From contig NC_035435.2 in the NCBI RefSeq assembly GCF_002127325.2, forward strand, positions 110,714,517 through 110,778,516: a stretch of 64,000 nt of DNA, in the 5' to 3' direction. Under the pieces are notes generated by a model. The model was given only the letters and a program-made list of their open reading frames with translations. It was not told the DNA's origin and ran no database searches. The DNA comes from Helianthus annuus (Eukaryota; Streptophyta; Magnoliopsida; Asterales; Asteraceae). A program made the position numbers and the translations under genes. Positions 35,216-50,200 of this stretch are shown here, piece by piece. How positions within the stretch are numbered: position 1 is the stretch's first letter; each line of letters begins with the position of its first letter.

Positions 35216-37449
35216 ATACGACAACTTGTAAACTACATTAATTGATAACTTGACATGTTGGTGACTCAAAGCTAACCATAGCCTATCATGTGGTTGAGAG
35301 TAAATGAATGACATCTAACTTAAGACACTTTCTTCCTCATTTTTATTTCTAAAAACATATATATGATTAATTTTGTCTCCTATTTTTATTGACTCTAAGA
35401 TGTAATGCATAATTTAAAACTTATTTAATTGTAACTAGTGGAATGCCCACGCTATATGGCGGGAATTTGGTTGGTATGGGTTGGTTTTATTACGGTATTG
35501 GCACTCATTATAGCAACAAGAAGAGAATACCCAAAAATATAAAGTTGATATGCTCAAAAGGATATCAACATGTGTTTTACATCAATCATAAACTATGAAA
35601 ACAAATAACGGTAAAGGTTCGGTAATACCAATATCATATCGGTACCGATGTTAGGTTGGAAAACAATATGGTTCGTCATGGTACCGATATGCTACCGACA
35701 CTCGTATATATTACGATACTACAACTACGTATTCATTCTTTTAAAAAGTAGGTGAACGTGCATGGTATCATTCGTTACAATACTAATACTTATATAGATT
35801 ACGATACTACAATTAGGTTTTCATCTTTTTTTAAAAGCTAATACACGCTAATATAGAAAAGATAAAGTAAATCATACATTAAATATAACCAAAAAACTAT
35901 TGAGTTTTTTTATAATAAAGTTTCTTATGAAATTAAAACAAAAAATTAAGTAAACAACATAATAAAAGAAAGTCCATTTGCCAAGGGGGAAATCAAAGAA
36001 AACAACCTATAGTGGTAAAAACCAAAAAGGTAAAAAGGGTGATGACAATTGATATATAACTAGAATTACGAATGCGGCGGGTATTCTTCAATTATAAGTA
36101 AGTCGATTTATGACGCGTACGTTAAGTTGAACCTGCCAAACAGGAAAAAATAGACAATGTAAAAACGTTCACCCACACACGCACGTTGCGTCGTGTTAAC
36201 TCGTAAAATTTAGAATGAAACGTAAAAACGTTAAACCAAATACGCACGTTCCGATGTGTTAAGTCACAAAATTTAGAACGAAGTATAAAGCGAAAAATTT
36301 GCGGAAAACAAAAACTATAGAGGATCAAAGCTGAAAATAAAAAAAAATTGTGAGGATAGATTGCAAAAGATAAAAAGTTTTGTGTTAAAAGTAAAAAAAA
36401 ACAAATAGTTTTGGGTTAAAAGTAATTTATGAAATACTTTTGGGTGAAAAGTAAAAAATCAATTTTTTTTAAAACCCCCCAAAAGCCAATGTTTTAACAA
36501 CCATATGCATAACCATTTGTTGTTTGAAAAAAATCAAACAAAAATCAAAGTAAAAAAAATCAAAAGTGGTTAAATTGTAAAAGATGAAAACTTTTGAATT
36601 AGAAGTGAAAAATCAAATTAATCAAAGTGGTTAAATCGTATAAGATATAAATTTTTGAATTAGAAGCGAAAAATCAAATTAATTAAAAAGGTTAAAATAC
36701 CAAAGATTAAAACTTTAAACTTAAATTGTCAAAGATTAAAACTTTAGAGTTAAAAAGGAAACAAAAATTAAACTTTAAACTTAAATTGTTAAAGATAAAA
36801 ACTTTAGGGTTGAAAAGGAAAATTCTAGTTTTTTTTGAAAAACTCACTAAGCACATGTTACAACACATGTATGCATATTCAACTTGCTTATTTATAGGTT
36901 AATAATAATTTTAAAATATATAAATACATGAAGTGTTTCTTAATTTCTATAAAAATCCATTTAAGTAGAATTGCTTTTAAAAACATTTCACAAATGAAAA
37001 AAAATGTTAGTTAACCCTTCCAACAAAATAAATTTGGAGATCTTAACATTAAATGTCACGTCTTTCGCTGCTTCGCAATTAGTTGTTTTCTTCGTTGTTA
37101 TGTGATTATTTTTACCGATGTACCTATGTTATTTTTTAATAGTCTAACACATGGGTTGGCCATAATATATTTTTTTTTTAAAACTTTGTATATAAAGTTT
37201 CAAATGTTATCAACATCATGGTTTCATTTTTCTTATATATAAAGATACACATGTTTAATAATGTGTGGCCTTTGATAACGTTTCAACATCGTTAACTTTT
37301 GTAACGGTTTTACGCCTCCGCGCGTGCCAACGTTTTGATCTGCAAAGCAGAGCCGCTTGAAAGTTCGACCCGCCGCGAAGCGTGGGTTGATACCCACTAC
37401 TTTTAATTAAAAAAAAGTTTGTGGCTAGGATAGGCGCCGCCACCACTTA
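35213..37449. other. Repeat-rich intergenic region
   Basis: No gene. 35460-35800 matches 53030-53350 at low identity (shared GGGAATTTGGTTGGTATGG start). 36130-36300 holds two degenerate copies of a segment with GCACGTT and AAATTTAGAA. 36350-36830 is a degenerate minisatellite. Possible decayed Helitron 3' ends are seen on the minus strand at 35437 (CATTCCACTAG then T) and on the plus strand near 37400 (CGTGGGTTGATACCCACTAC). Confidence 0.45.
36350..36830 (+). repeat. Degenerate AT-rich minisatellite
   Basis: Irregular repeats of about 35-70 bp built on the phrases GTTAAATTGTAAAAGAT, AAACTTTTGAATTAGAAG and AAAAATCAAATTAAT, with drift between copies. No coding potential. Confidence 0.7.
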
Positions 37450-37615
37450 CAGTGGCGGATCTAGGATTCCGACCAAGGGGTAACGTGTTATAAATAAGCC
37501 GTAACGAAATCGAAAAAACGTCAAATTTTTCCAAAATTTACACCAATTTTTCTAAATTTTTTCCGACCAAGGGGTAGCGGGGGTTACCCCTACCAAAGAG
37601 GTAGGTCCGCCCCTG
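37450..37615. mobile_element. Small hAT MITE (166 bp)
   Basis: Ends CAGTGGCGGATCTAGG and GTAGGTCCGCCCCTG are imperfect inverted repeats, and the 8-bp duplication ACCACTTA flanks the element (37442-37449, 37616-37623). Internally, an inverted pair of CCGACCAAGGGGTA segments is present. Confidence 0.88.
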
Positions 37616-37736
37616 ACCACTTACTAGCTAATGGGTAAGTATGAGTAATTTTTGAGTTGGTGAGTGGTGGTTGATTGGGGCTAAAGTACTTACCCTAAAG
37701 TGCCCCTTCCTTCCTTACGTAATATGTTTTAGAAGT

Positions 37737-37975
37737 TATAATTAGATATGCAGCCTAGTGGGATCTTGTGGGATAAAGCTTTGGAACCAATAGGTCCTGG
37801 TTCGATTTCTACAAGGGTTTTTTTCCCATATTTATGTGGTTTCCTCCTGAATTGGTGTATAGGATTATGCTTAGTGGATATAGATATGATCGGGTAGTTC
37901 CACTGGTAACACGATAATACTCTAGCGGTTGATCTAAATTTGCCGTTAAAAAAAAAGGAAAAAAAGAAAAAGAAA
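37737..37975 (+). mobile_element. Probable tRNA-derived SINE
   Basis: An A-box-like segment (GCCTAGTGGGATCTTG) is followed about 45 bases on by a B-box-like GGTTCGATTTC, and the segment ends in A-rich sequence at about 37946-37975. This is the structure of a tRNA-derived SINE. The target duplication is not clear, so the borders are approximate. It lies just upstream of the PLAA promoter. Confidence 0.5.
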
Positions 37976-38200
37976 TGCAGTATAATTCTGTTAAAATCGA
38001 TAAACACAAAGCTTAATAACCCTTCTCACTTCTCAGTCATCATCACATATCACACAAGAAGCACAACTTGGGGAACAAGCGATCTTTAGAACTTACAAAC
38101 CTATAAACGGCCCATCTCACCGGAGACGACGGTTAATCCGATTGCTTCATCCATCCACAAACCCTAAACACATTCTCTCTCTATATCTATCTCATCTGCC

Positions 38201-41200
38201 ATGGCTATGGACATCGACTTCGTTGAGTACCGATTGCGCTGCCAGCTTCGAGGTCATGAAGATGACGTAAGCCTCTCTTCTTTTCTCTCCTTTTTTTTTA
38301 ATTTGTGATTATGATGACTTTTTAGCGAGATTTAGTTGCTAGCGAGTTCATTAGTTTACTTGTTAATTGAGTTTTCGCTATGATTGGGGAAATTGAACGG
38401 TTTTGTGGTGAATTACGAGTTAGATTGGCTTCTTTGTTTGATTATTTGAGATGTTGTTGTGGTTGTGGGCGATACAGGAGGATACCGTCTGAATTTTGTT
38501 GAGAAAAGTTATGGAAGTTACGATTTCGTAACGCCGTTGCTGCTACATTGATTTTGTTTGCTAGAATTTTTATGCCTAGTGTTCGTGAGACTAACGTGTT
38601 GATTATTTTACGGTTTTTAGAACTTGTAAACGAAATTGAACGATTTCGTGGTGAATTACGAGTTCATTAATTTGGTTATTGATTGAGTTTTTGCTATGAT
38701 TGGGGAAATTGAACGGTTCTATGTGGTGAATTACGAGTTAGATTGGCGTCGTTGTTTGATTATTTGAGATGTTGTTGTAGTTGAGAGCGATACAGGAAGG
38801 ATACTGTCTGAGTTTTGTTGAGAACAGTTATGGTTGTTATGATTTCGTTAAGCTATTGGTGCTACATTGATTTTGTTTGATAGGATTGTTAGTTTAGCGT
38901 ACGTGACGTTTTGATTATTATATGGTTCTAGAACTTGTAAACGAAATTGAAAATTGAATGATTTCGTGGTGGACTACGAGTTAGATAGGCTTTATTGTTT
39001 GATTATCTGAGATGTTGTAGTTGAAGGCAATACAGGAAGAACACTGTCTGAATTTCATTGAAAAAAGTAATGAAAGTTGCGATTTCGTTAAGCTACTGAT
39101 GCTACATTGATTTTGTTTACTAAAGATATTAGGCTTAGCATTCATCTCACTTTCTGATTGTTATACGGTTAAACAGTAATATACACTCTCGTGGTTATTA
39201 AATTAGAGATGCATATTGATAATAAATATGGATTTATTCTGAGATGTTGTAGTTGAGGGTAATACAACAAGAACGCTGTCTTTATTTCATTGAAAAAAGT
39301 AATGAAAGTTACAATTTCGTTATGCTGTTGGTGCTACGTTGTTTTTGGTTTGCTAGAGTTATTACGTTAGCATTTATTTTATTCACGTTCTGGTTATTAT
39401 ACGGCTAATCAGTAATTTACACTCCCGTGGTTATGAAATTACAGATGCATATTGAAGACAATTTTTGAATATAAACATGGATTCATATTGCTCTTATCCT
39501 CTTATATGTTTACAGAGGCTTTTGTTACTAACTGTTAGTAGGCACTTTATGATAGCAATAGTTGCATGATGCATTGTTAATAACTTCTTAAGTTCGTATC
39601 AACTTTACCGTCAAAGGATTTTACAAGCTGAAGTTAGTGTCCAAAAGTCTAATTGCAGCTCTTTGGTCTCCTTCTGTTCCTGTTGTAGTATCACCCTAGG
39701 AGCTATTAGCAAAATTGGTAGAGCTCATGCACTTTGTTGTAATTTGTAGGGACAAGGCCGAGTTTTGGTTGTGGATAGCACGCTGTTTTGTGATGAACGT
39801 TAATATTTTTTATTTGTTTATTTTTAGGTTCGTGGTATATGTGTTTGTGAGAATGATGGAATAGCAACTTCATCAAGAGACCGAACCATCAGGTTCTGGT
39901 CTTTGGATAAAACTAACGCTGCTTACACTTCCTCAAAGATACTACTTGGGCATACTAGCTTTGTTGGACCACTGGCTTGGATTCCCCCGAATGAACAGTT
40001 TCCAGAAGGTGCCCTAATATCTGGTGGTATGGACACACTTGTATTGGTATGGGATCTTGCGACCGGAGAAAAAGTTCAGACGCTTAGAGGTCATAAAATG
40101 CAAGTCACAGGTGTCACTTTGGATGGATCAGACATCGTATCATCTTCTATGGATTGGTTAGTCAACTGTTTTGACTACTTGTTAGTTATTTGTCACTGGA
40201 TTATCATGCAATGTGTTTCATGTTGTAAGCCTGTAAAGGATAAAAGGAAAATTTTCATCATCTTAGTGATGGAGTACTTGCTTTTTTCGATGCAAACCGA
40301 GCCCGAAATACAGAATTACCTTTGAAACTATTGGTTCGTGGTTATACAAGATGCATTAGCTAGCTTGTTGGCACACGGTTACTGTTTGTGGTTTGTGGAT
40401 GATCCATTGTAATTCATGCCAAAAATCATGAAAAATAATTATAAGTTTAAGAAAAGCATTTGTAAATTACATGAATTGTTTCTTGAATGCCTTACTAGTA
40501 AGTTTTGGAAATAAATGTAAGTTTTTAAGAAAATTGCTTTAGTGCTTTGAAACTTAAAGGATGACAATGTAAGTTTTTAGGTAGGGCTTGCTCAAAAGAG
40601 AAAAGGGATGAAACCAACATTTGTTGTAAAGGTTGCCAAATAGCTTATGCCTGTACTAATCCTCTAAAAGTAGTAAGGAAATTATGCCTGCACATATTGT
40701 CCAAATTTCTTCTTGTTAAAATTTGAGACTGTTATCTCATGTAGGAAATTTTGCTGCATTAACATATATTCGATCGATTTTTTTTCATCATAGAGCCTGA
40801 TATCGGTTGTCCATTTTTTCCCTTTATGAAAGTACACTAAGACGATGGAAAGGAGAGCAGCAAAGTGAGGTTTGGGAAGCTCACAAGGCACCGATCCAAG
40901 TAGTAAGGAGTTTACATACTGGCGAACTCATTACAGGTTTAAATCCCTCTTACTCATTAAATTACAATTTTAGATTTGTTTTTTCGTGTTTCTTTAATCC
41001 TCCCTTTCTTTACCATCTATTTCTGTTTTCTATTGTTTTTTGTCTTTCCATTGTCCCAATCCTACGTATTTAGGCCCCAGTTTATTGCCTTTTGTCACTT
41101 CTTTATATTTAATAATATGTACAGTGGACCATGTTTGTGAATGAAAGTTTGTATGACCAAGCTGGCTACACTTATGAATGTAGTTTATTTGATACAATTG

Positions 41201-44200
41201 TCATGATGTCATCCAGGTTCAAGCGACAGCACAATAAAGCTTTGGAAGGGAAGCACATGCACACACACTTTTTCTGGTCATACAGGTATGCCCTTGCCTC
41301 TGTCTACTTCTTACAACACGAGCAGAAAAACATTAGTGCATATGCTTACAAGTAGAGAAGTTATATAACCAAATTTGATATCATCATACTCTATATGTAC
41401 GTGCATCATCTATGAGCTTGTATGACTTGAACAAATAGCTCGTATGCTGATGCGTTTTTTTTATCTTTGAAAATGAATTCGTTTAATTTGATTGTGGTTG
41501 TTTATTTTGAGAACTCTGCAGATACAGTGAGAGGTTTGGCTATAATGCCTGATTTGGGCATACTTTCTGCGTCACATGATGCGTAAGCTTTCTGGTTCTG
41601 AAATACTTCTATGTTTATTGTTTAGGCATGCATTCCCATATTTCACATGTGGATAAGCAAACTTCTTGCCCAAACATATACATAAGCTTTCTATTTCAGC
41701 ATGTGACGAAGTGTTGTAATGGTAGCCAAAGCATAATTATAACATTTTGTGGCCAAAGTATAACTGTAGGCTGTAATTAGTAAAAGGATAGATACTTAAG
41801 ACTATGTACTGTAGGGCGTAGGCTGTTATTAGTAAAAGTTTAAATACCCACTTCTACTTTGGAATAAAATACACGAAAACCTTCTTTCCTTTTCTGATTG
41901 CATTCTTAAAGGAAGAAAACAAGAATCATACATGTGTTAAGACATAGCAAAGGAACTATCAATTCAATGCCATTTTTGGAATTATAAAATCATGAATCGT
42001 CTCTAAATGTGATTTATGCACTATTTTGGGACCTATCAATCTAAAATTAATCGTAGCTTTGAATTTGCAATTCTAGCTCAGGTTCTAGCTGCGTAGTACT
42101 TATAACTTATCTCTAATATACACTGCATTCATTCTGTTAGTACCTCTGCATGTTTATATAAGGCATATGCAATAATTTGGTACTTGATTGTTGATGTATG
42201 CATACTTCATCATCTCTTAGAAATGTTACCTCCACCTCCCCTTGATTTCCCTTATTTTCTATGTCCAATCACAACTAAATTTTAATAGTTTTATTCATTA
42301 AATACTTAAATTGACTGGTATTTGGTATATATATGACAGTTCAATCAGGTTATGGGCGCTCACCGGTGAGGTTTTACTGGAGATGGTTGGTCACACAGCC
42401 ATTGTCTATTCTGTTGATGCACACAAATCTGGGTTTGTTGTCAGTGGTAGTGAGGATGGATCAGCAAAGATATGGAAAGGTGATATATCAACTTTAGTAT
42501 GCTAACACACATATATTTCTAATGCTACATGAAGATTAGTATGCTAAACACATATATTTCTAGTACTACATGAAGATGAGATGCCAATAATGAATGTGTT
42601 GTCAGTTAATACTAATCATTGAAGTTGATATCAGCCACCAAGATAACATCATTTAGAAGAATTCTACTTTAGTCGGAGCCGTATTTTGGATCCAAACTTA
42701 AATTGGAATCACGTATACTGATAGTTATGGAAAATATCTAGCAGATATCTAATGCATTATGCTATACTCTCGGGGTCTAATCTTATTGAGAAAAAAATCA
42801 AGTATAAGAACCTTCTATGTTCTCATTAGTGACATTTGTGTTCAACTGCCTGTATATATCATATCTGGAATTTTACATATTTGCTTGACCATACTTTTTA
42901 ACAAGCATGAGAATCTTGCTATGATTGTGTGTAGCCAGTTTTGGATTTGTAGTATGTATTTTCATGAACCGGGTAGCCATGCAAATTGTTTACATGGAGA
43001 AACATCAAAATGTTATTTTGGATAGCATAGCTAATGTTTCAATATTAAAAAAGTTTGACTAAAAATATGTATAGTGGAATACAATTATGCTACATCCTTT
43101 CAAGTATCATATATCTGGTCAGATACATTAGTTACATGGTTTATATCTGTATGCTTGAGTCACTTGTATGAGAGTGTACTTGATGCATTAGGTGCTCATC
43201 ACACGTCCAATTGATGTATCTTTCTGGGTATTGCAAGGCAACTCTGATATAGCCTACAAAATATTTATATACAATTATACATGCTTCTTCCTATTTTATT
43301 ACTTTGATGTTAACCATTGAGAGTATGTGTTTGGCTTCTAGATGGAGTTTGTGTCCAAAGCATAGAGCATCCTGGTTGTGTTTGGGATGTCAAATTCTTG
43401 GAAAATGGTGATATCGTAACTGCATGTTCCGATGGTGTGGCACGTGTTTGGACTGTACACCCGGATAAGATAGCCGAGGCTTCTGAACTTGAGGCATATG
43501 CCTCTCTACTTTCCCATTACAAGGGAAGCAGGTATCTACCACTTTCTTTAAGAAATCATGTTTTCAAGGTCATATTTTTTTTTGTTCTTCTATACCGAAT
43601 CATTGATTTGGGCGTGGGTATAAATCTGGATTATGGTACACCAACCTGTATAGAAAGCTACATATATATTATTGTTCTTTAAGAACATATAATCATTGGA
43701 ATATCTGTTCTTTGTTGGCTGGATTTCATATGATTGGGTTGGATTATAGTTTGCATTGTGCAAGCATGTTATATGATGCTCTACATCGACCATGTAATGG
43801 CAATTTCTGAGCTCATATGTTTCTTACGATTGATGGATATTTTGAATAAGGTTGAAGCTGGGTAGAACACTAGAAAATTTTATTAAAAGAAGAAGAAAGG
43901 CATGGGTTATATGTTACTAAGTAGTGTTGTATTATGCTTATTCCTGTAGAAGGAACTTCTAATGTAATGAGCAATTTTACCAACTCAACAGCTTCTTGAA
44001 AGTTGAAACTGTGATGTTTGCCTTTCTAATTTGCACAAGTTATTTCTTATTCCTTTTACCTTTACACTGTTTGACATATGATCAATAGCGATTTTCTGGT
44101 TTTCAAATTGTTGTTAGTTTTCCAGTGAACGTACTATACACACGCATGTATTTAATTCGGCTATATGTTATAACTATGGACTTGAGTATGGGCCAGATAG

Positions 44201-47200
44201 CGTTGTGCCATATAAATGAAAATGAGCCATAGGATAATTTGTTACTCTTAAAACAGAAAATTATGCATCGATGATTAAAGTTCTAATTGTATAGTTACTC
44301 TAGAATCCAGATATACAACGGAACTTAAGCACACATATTTTTACCATTTATATTGTTCAGACTTGGATGAGTGATTGTGATGCAGGAGCATCTGGGTACG
44401 AACCCAAACCATTTTAATCTTTTATTATTTGAATTTTATCTTTTTATTTAGTTTCCTATTTTGTGGGGATTTAAATTTCCTAGTATATCTCTTTTCATTC
44501 CTTGTAAATTAGGATCTAGGGTTATTGTTTAGTTAGTTTTTGAGTTTTGATTATTGTAAAGAAAACCTTTGAGGTTTCTTGGAACCATTCGATTCGTTTT
44601 ATCGTCTTTGAATAACCATTAAGTCTTTGAGCCATTTGATTGCATCCGAAACTGCATCAGTTGGTATCAGGGCTCATGGTTTATCAAATGGCTCAAGAAC
44701 AATTAGATAAATCAAAGACGATAAATGAACCAAAGGGTTCAAGAACAATGTTCTTTCTATTCAATAATCAACAAAAACCGAGGGAGAGGAGCATCTTCTT
44801 AACGTGAAGATAGTACATTCGGACAACTGTGTTAGGTATCTATATTTTATCAAATCTTCATTTTGTGCTTGTTAGGAAGAGGGTTGGAGGCTTGAAATTG
44901 GAGGAATTACCTGGTCTAGAGGCTTTGCAGGTTCCAGGTACTATCAGTTTTTTCTTCTCATACAAGATTAGGACCACACGAGATTTGCTTTTTTTGAGCA
45001 TTATATGATTATCAGCTGGTTAGCAACTGTCGTAATTGACTAATAATCATCAACAATTAAATGCGTATGTACTATTTGGTAAAATATGTAGAAATATTTT
45101 ATCAATTTAAACATAGGTCTTTTGATGTTTGTCAGGCGTTTACATATGTGGAAAACCAATTAGGTTTACAGAGTTTTCTGAACAACAGTTATGATTGTAT
45201 AATGGATTTTGATGTATTCATTGTTTGCTAATAAAAACATGAATTACTTATTTGGCTATAGTGAGGTTGAGGTTTTGAATAAAACACATTCTCTATGTAT
45301 TTCTTTAGTCATCATCTTATAAAAGAAACAAACTAGCCTTTAATTCTGAATCCCTTTGATTTTGGGATGAACAGGAACCAAAGATGGGCAGACAATTGTT
45401 GTACGAGAAGGTGACAATGGTGTTGCATATGCATGGAATATGAAGGAACAAAAGTGGGATAAGGTACGACTCTGTAACATTTTCTGGATTACTTTTCAGT
45501 CATGCCTTATTTTCATCTGATTTTTATAACAGTGTTAGTTTGATGGTATTATGGGTATAGGACACTTGTTTTCATCTGATTTTATTCATCATGTGTGATA
45601 TATAAATGTTGTTGGCTTACAATTCAGGATGTCTGTCGTATCTTTATGTAGGTAGACCCTTAAATCTTACACGAATCAAGCTGTATAATTAATGTTATGG
45701 ATACCAGTTCTATTGACTACTCATATATTTTATAATCCATTTTCTGATCCATATTGTTTGCATCCATTTTCATTGTTACTTCTGGGTGTTATGAGATCAT
45801 AACATAAAGTCAACCATGACAACTCAAGTTAATCAGTGGCTAGAGTTTTCTATTAGATTTTTTATGCCGTTAAAAGATTAGAATTTCTAGTTATGTTGAT
45901 ATCATACTTAACATTTATTATACGTATTTCAGATCGGGGAAGTAGTTGATGGGCCTGATGATGGCATGAAGCGCACTGTTCTTAATGGAGTACAATATGA
46001 TTACGGTTAGCCTTTCGATAATCTGCTTTGGCTTTAACGTCTATGTTTCTTTTCTTTTCTTGTTTCTCATCAACTCAAACCACAAAAAAACTGTGTTAAT
46101 CAGTGTTCGATGTCGATATTGGAGATGGTGAACCTATTCGAAAATTGCCATACAACAGATCAGGTACTTTTTGTTTTATTTCAAGACATGCCAGTAACAT
46201 AATGGATATTATTAAAAAACTATTTGGTGATGATTGTAGTTTTGTGTGCCATTTACAGATAATGTTTATGACACAGCTGATAAGTGGCTTCTCAAGGAAA
46301 ATTTGCCACTTTCATACCGTCAACAAGTTGTAGAATTTATATTACAAAATTCAGGACAAAAAGACTTCATGCTTGATTCATCATTCCGTGATCCTTACAC
46401 TGGATGTAAGTACATCATCATATGGTGTGATCCAGTAATCATTTTTTTCTTCATAGATTCGTTCATTTTAATTATTGATATCGTTTCTTGTGTCTTTCAG
46501 CCAGTGCTTATGTACCTGGGCAGCCTTCAAAGTCTGGTATGTGCTTATTGTTGGATGGAATTCCGTAGGCCTGTAAACGAACCGAATGAGGCATGTTCGT
46601 GTTCGTTCATTTAACTTTAACCGAACAGGAATACGAACACGGGCACGAACATATAATCGAACAAATTTTTGTTCGTGTTTGTTCAGTAAGAAAATGGGGA
46701 TGTTTGTGTTCGTTTAAAACCTAAACAACAGTTCACGAACGTAAACGAACATAAACGAACATAAACAAACAAACTTAAACGAACATAATTTACCAAACAT
46801 AAAACAACAAATTGAAAATAAATGACCAAACATAAACGGACATAAGGTAGCTTTTTTTTTATTAATTATTGATTAATTACGATAAGTTCTATTGGAAAAC
46901 CCATTTTTATTACTGGAAGGCCCAGTTATCAATTAGTTATATGTATATAAGCAGTTAGAAAGCCTCTTTTATATTTATATTTATATAAATATAATATATA
47001 ACTCCATATGTATTTATTAAAACATAAACGAACATAAACGGACGTTCACGAAAGTAAATGAACAAATATTTTTGTTCATGTTCGTTGAACTTCCCGCCAA
47101 ACAAGTTCATGAACAGGTTTGTTTACGGGCCTAGAATTTCATTTTGTTTTCATGTCTATTTGAAGTACCTTCTCCTTATATTTTTATTTGCATTTGGAAC

Positions 47201-50200
47201 AGCTGTATCAAGCAAACCGACATTCAAACATATACCCAAGGTATGTTTATTGTCTCAGAGTTTACTTATAAGCACATATTTACTAGGTGCTGCATTTTTG
47301 CATCCCTTTTTGTTGTCATCTATGAATGTTTAGCACTGTTACGTTTGAATTCGATTGCATCCCTTTTAGCTGTCTTGAACGGTACCCTTATGTGTGTCAA
47401 TATCGGATCTTATTTACTATAATCGGTAGATGTTATGTCAAACTCATACTTGGTGGATTGTAAACATTTTGTTAAGTTAAGTTTGTTTTGAGATTGAGTA
47501 AGCTAATTTAGAAACTCTGGCAAGTGATTTGAACCAATTTTATTTTTTTAGTGGATAAAAGTGAAAACGGATTTTTATTTTTTTATTTCAAGTCCTTGAT
47601 CTTTCTTCAATTTCTAGAAGAGCACACATCTTCGACTACTTACATCTATTATGTGCAGATTGAGTTGTTCCAACTCCAATGTGGATAATTTGAAATGTTG
47701 CTGATATGTCTACAAACTAATTAATGTTACATTAAGCTTGTCATCTTAGTTCATTTGTATAACATTTATAAAGTTCTTCAAACATGAGCAAAGAGCTTTA
47801 ATTTGTATTATTTTTTATTTTACAGATTAGATTTACTAATTTCTTCCATATTTGATCTTAGGAATGCATTTTCAAGTGTATTACCCATAACTTACAACTA
47901 CTTTTTTTTTTTTTTTTTTTTCAGAAAGGAATGCTTGTTTTTGATGCTGCTCAGTTTGATGGGATTCTTAAAAAGATTTCAGAGTTCAATAACACTTTGC
48001 GGTCTGACCCAGTAAGTTTTTTGCTTGTATTTTTATCGTCAGTATGCCTGTTTAATGCTTTTTTATATATGCTAATCTAATTGTTTATTTTTTTGTTATT
48101 TTAGGACCAGCAGAGCTTGTCGATCAGTGATACCGAGACAACAAGATTGGGTGCCATAGCCAAGATATTGAAGGACACATCCTATTATCATAGTAGTAAA
48201 TTCTCAGACGAGGACATCCGTTTATTGTTAAAATTGCTAAAATCATGGCCCGTTTCAATGATATTTCCAGGTGAGCATCTTTTTTTTTTTTTTTGAGTTG
48301 AAGATACTATGATTGTCTTAAGAATGATAAATACACGGTTTGACAGTTGTATTATTGATGTTTTGTCATATACTGATTGAGTTGTTCCACAAAGTGAGCA
48401 TATGATTATACGTAATAGTTTACGACACATCCTTTGTTTTTGTATCTCTTGTTATCTTGAGGTGTGTATGTTATTCTTAATCGTATGGCGGTCATATGCT
48501 ATATCTTCAAAAATAGGGTCATCATAATCACATTTGAACCGTTGCGGTACTAAAATAATCAGCTATTGTTTCTATTTTCAGTTATTGACGTGCTAAGGAT
48601 GGTCATTCTGCATCCGGATGGGTCAACTCTTGTCAAGCGTGCTAATGATGAAAATGGTATCTATACTAATTTCTCACAAACATAAAACAACCTGCAGGTT
48701 TCTTGAATATGCTGATTGATTTTGAATTAATTATGAATCTGTCTTTTCTTCTTCAGATACATTCATGGAGTTGATTAAAAAGGTTACAAGCAGTCCTCTT
48801 CCCCCGAATCTTCTAACCAGTATCCGGGTGGTGGTAAATCTTTTTAAAAATTCAGGATTTCATCTTTGGTTGCAAAAGCATCGTGTTGAGGTATGTTACA
48901 AGTGCTAAACTTTGTATTCTTTTAGGTTATAAGAATGTTATGTGAAAATAGTAGTTTTTGTTTGTTTGTGTTGGCAGATGCACTTTTAAAAATTACAATA
49001 AACACAGAATATATTTGTAGTAACTCACCACGGCTTTTTTCTTTGTATTATTATTAAACTGAATATCAAACTAAATACATTAACCCCACCAGTCTATTTA
49101 TCCTAACCATAACCTGAAGGAAAAGCTATCAATAAACAATTACAAATATGCTAAATAAACCCTAGAATAATTCACATTTCAAAACCTTATTAAGCTATTA
49201 ATGTTTCCATGTGTTTTAGATAGTTTGTATTCATTCTAAAAGATTTATACGCAATATTTCACATCAAGAAAAATACACTTCTTTTTTTTGTTTCTCGATT
49301 TTCATCAACATAATTAGCCTTCGGTTTTTAAGCAATGCATACTGATTTCTATTTTCCTAACCTTGTAGATTTTCGATGCATTTGCAAGTTGTTACTCATC
49401 TTCGAATAAGAATGTCCAAGTATCTTACTCTACATTGGTGCTCAAGTAAGTACTCATGAGTTTTACATTCAATGTAACTCTAACACTCTGTTCCCGAGTC
49501 TCATTTAACAGGGGGAGGGGAGGGAAAAGAGATGAAAATATGAAAAATCATGTTCCCGAGTTTCATTTAACAGGGGGAGGGGAGGGAAAAGGGAAGAAAA
49601 TATGACCAAATATGACCATATATTCATCCTCCCAAATTGGAGAGATTAGAAGAGAAAATTTTCCTTCCCCTCCCCCGGTTAAATTAGACTCGGGAACATA
49701 TTGTTATCTTTCATCTTAATGGAAATTACAATGGTATGGAGGAGACAAGAAAGAATAATGAACAGTAATTTATAAATGTTGAAGGTGATGAGTAGATGAA
49801 ATCAATAATAATTTTGTTAATTTGTTTAATTCTTCAACATTAATAAAAAGAACAAAAACTTTGCCATTGCCAAGGCTGTTTCTTATATTTTCATCAAGAT
49901 AGTAAAACACTTCTCTGAATTGCATACATATTTTAAGCATCTCTGTTGTTCTACAGTTGATTGCAATCGTAAGTTTTTAAGCTAACAGTTCTCATTAACC
50001 TTGATGTTTATAGTTATGCTGTGTTGTTGATTGAAAAGAAGGATGAAGAAGGTCAAGCTCATGTTCTTTCAGCAGCTCTGGAGGTACATAGACCTTTCCC
50101 TTAAAGGGCAATTTGGTGGACGGGTGGCAGGGGTTATAAACGGGTCAAAATAGGTTTAGGCCCAAAAGGGTAAAGTTTTGGTACATGTCGAAAGTGATTG

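Noticed and set aside
43317..43682. Separate small gene for a WD-repeat protein
   Set aside because: It is exon 7 of PLAA read through its intron; the same holds for 39903-40325 and 42311-42505.
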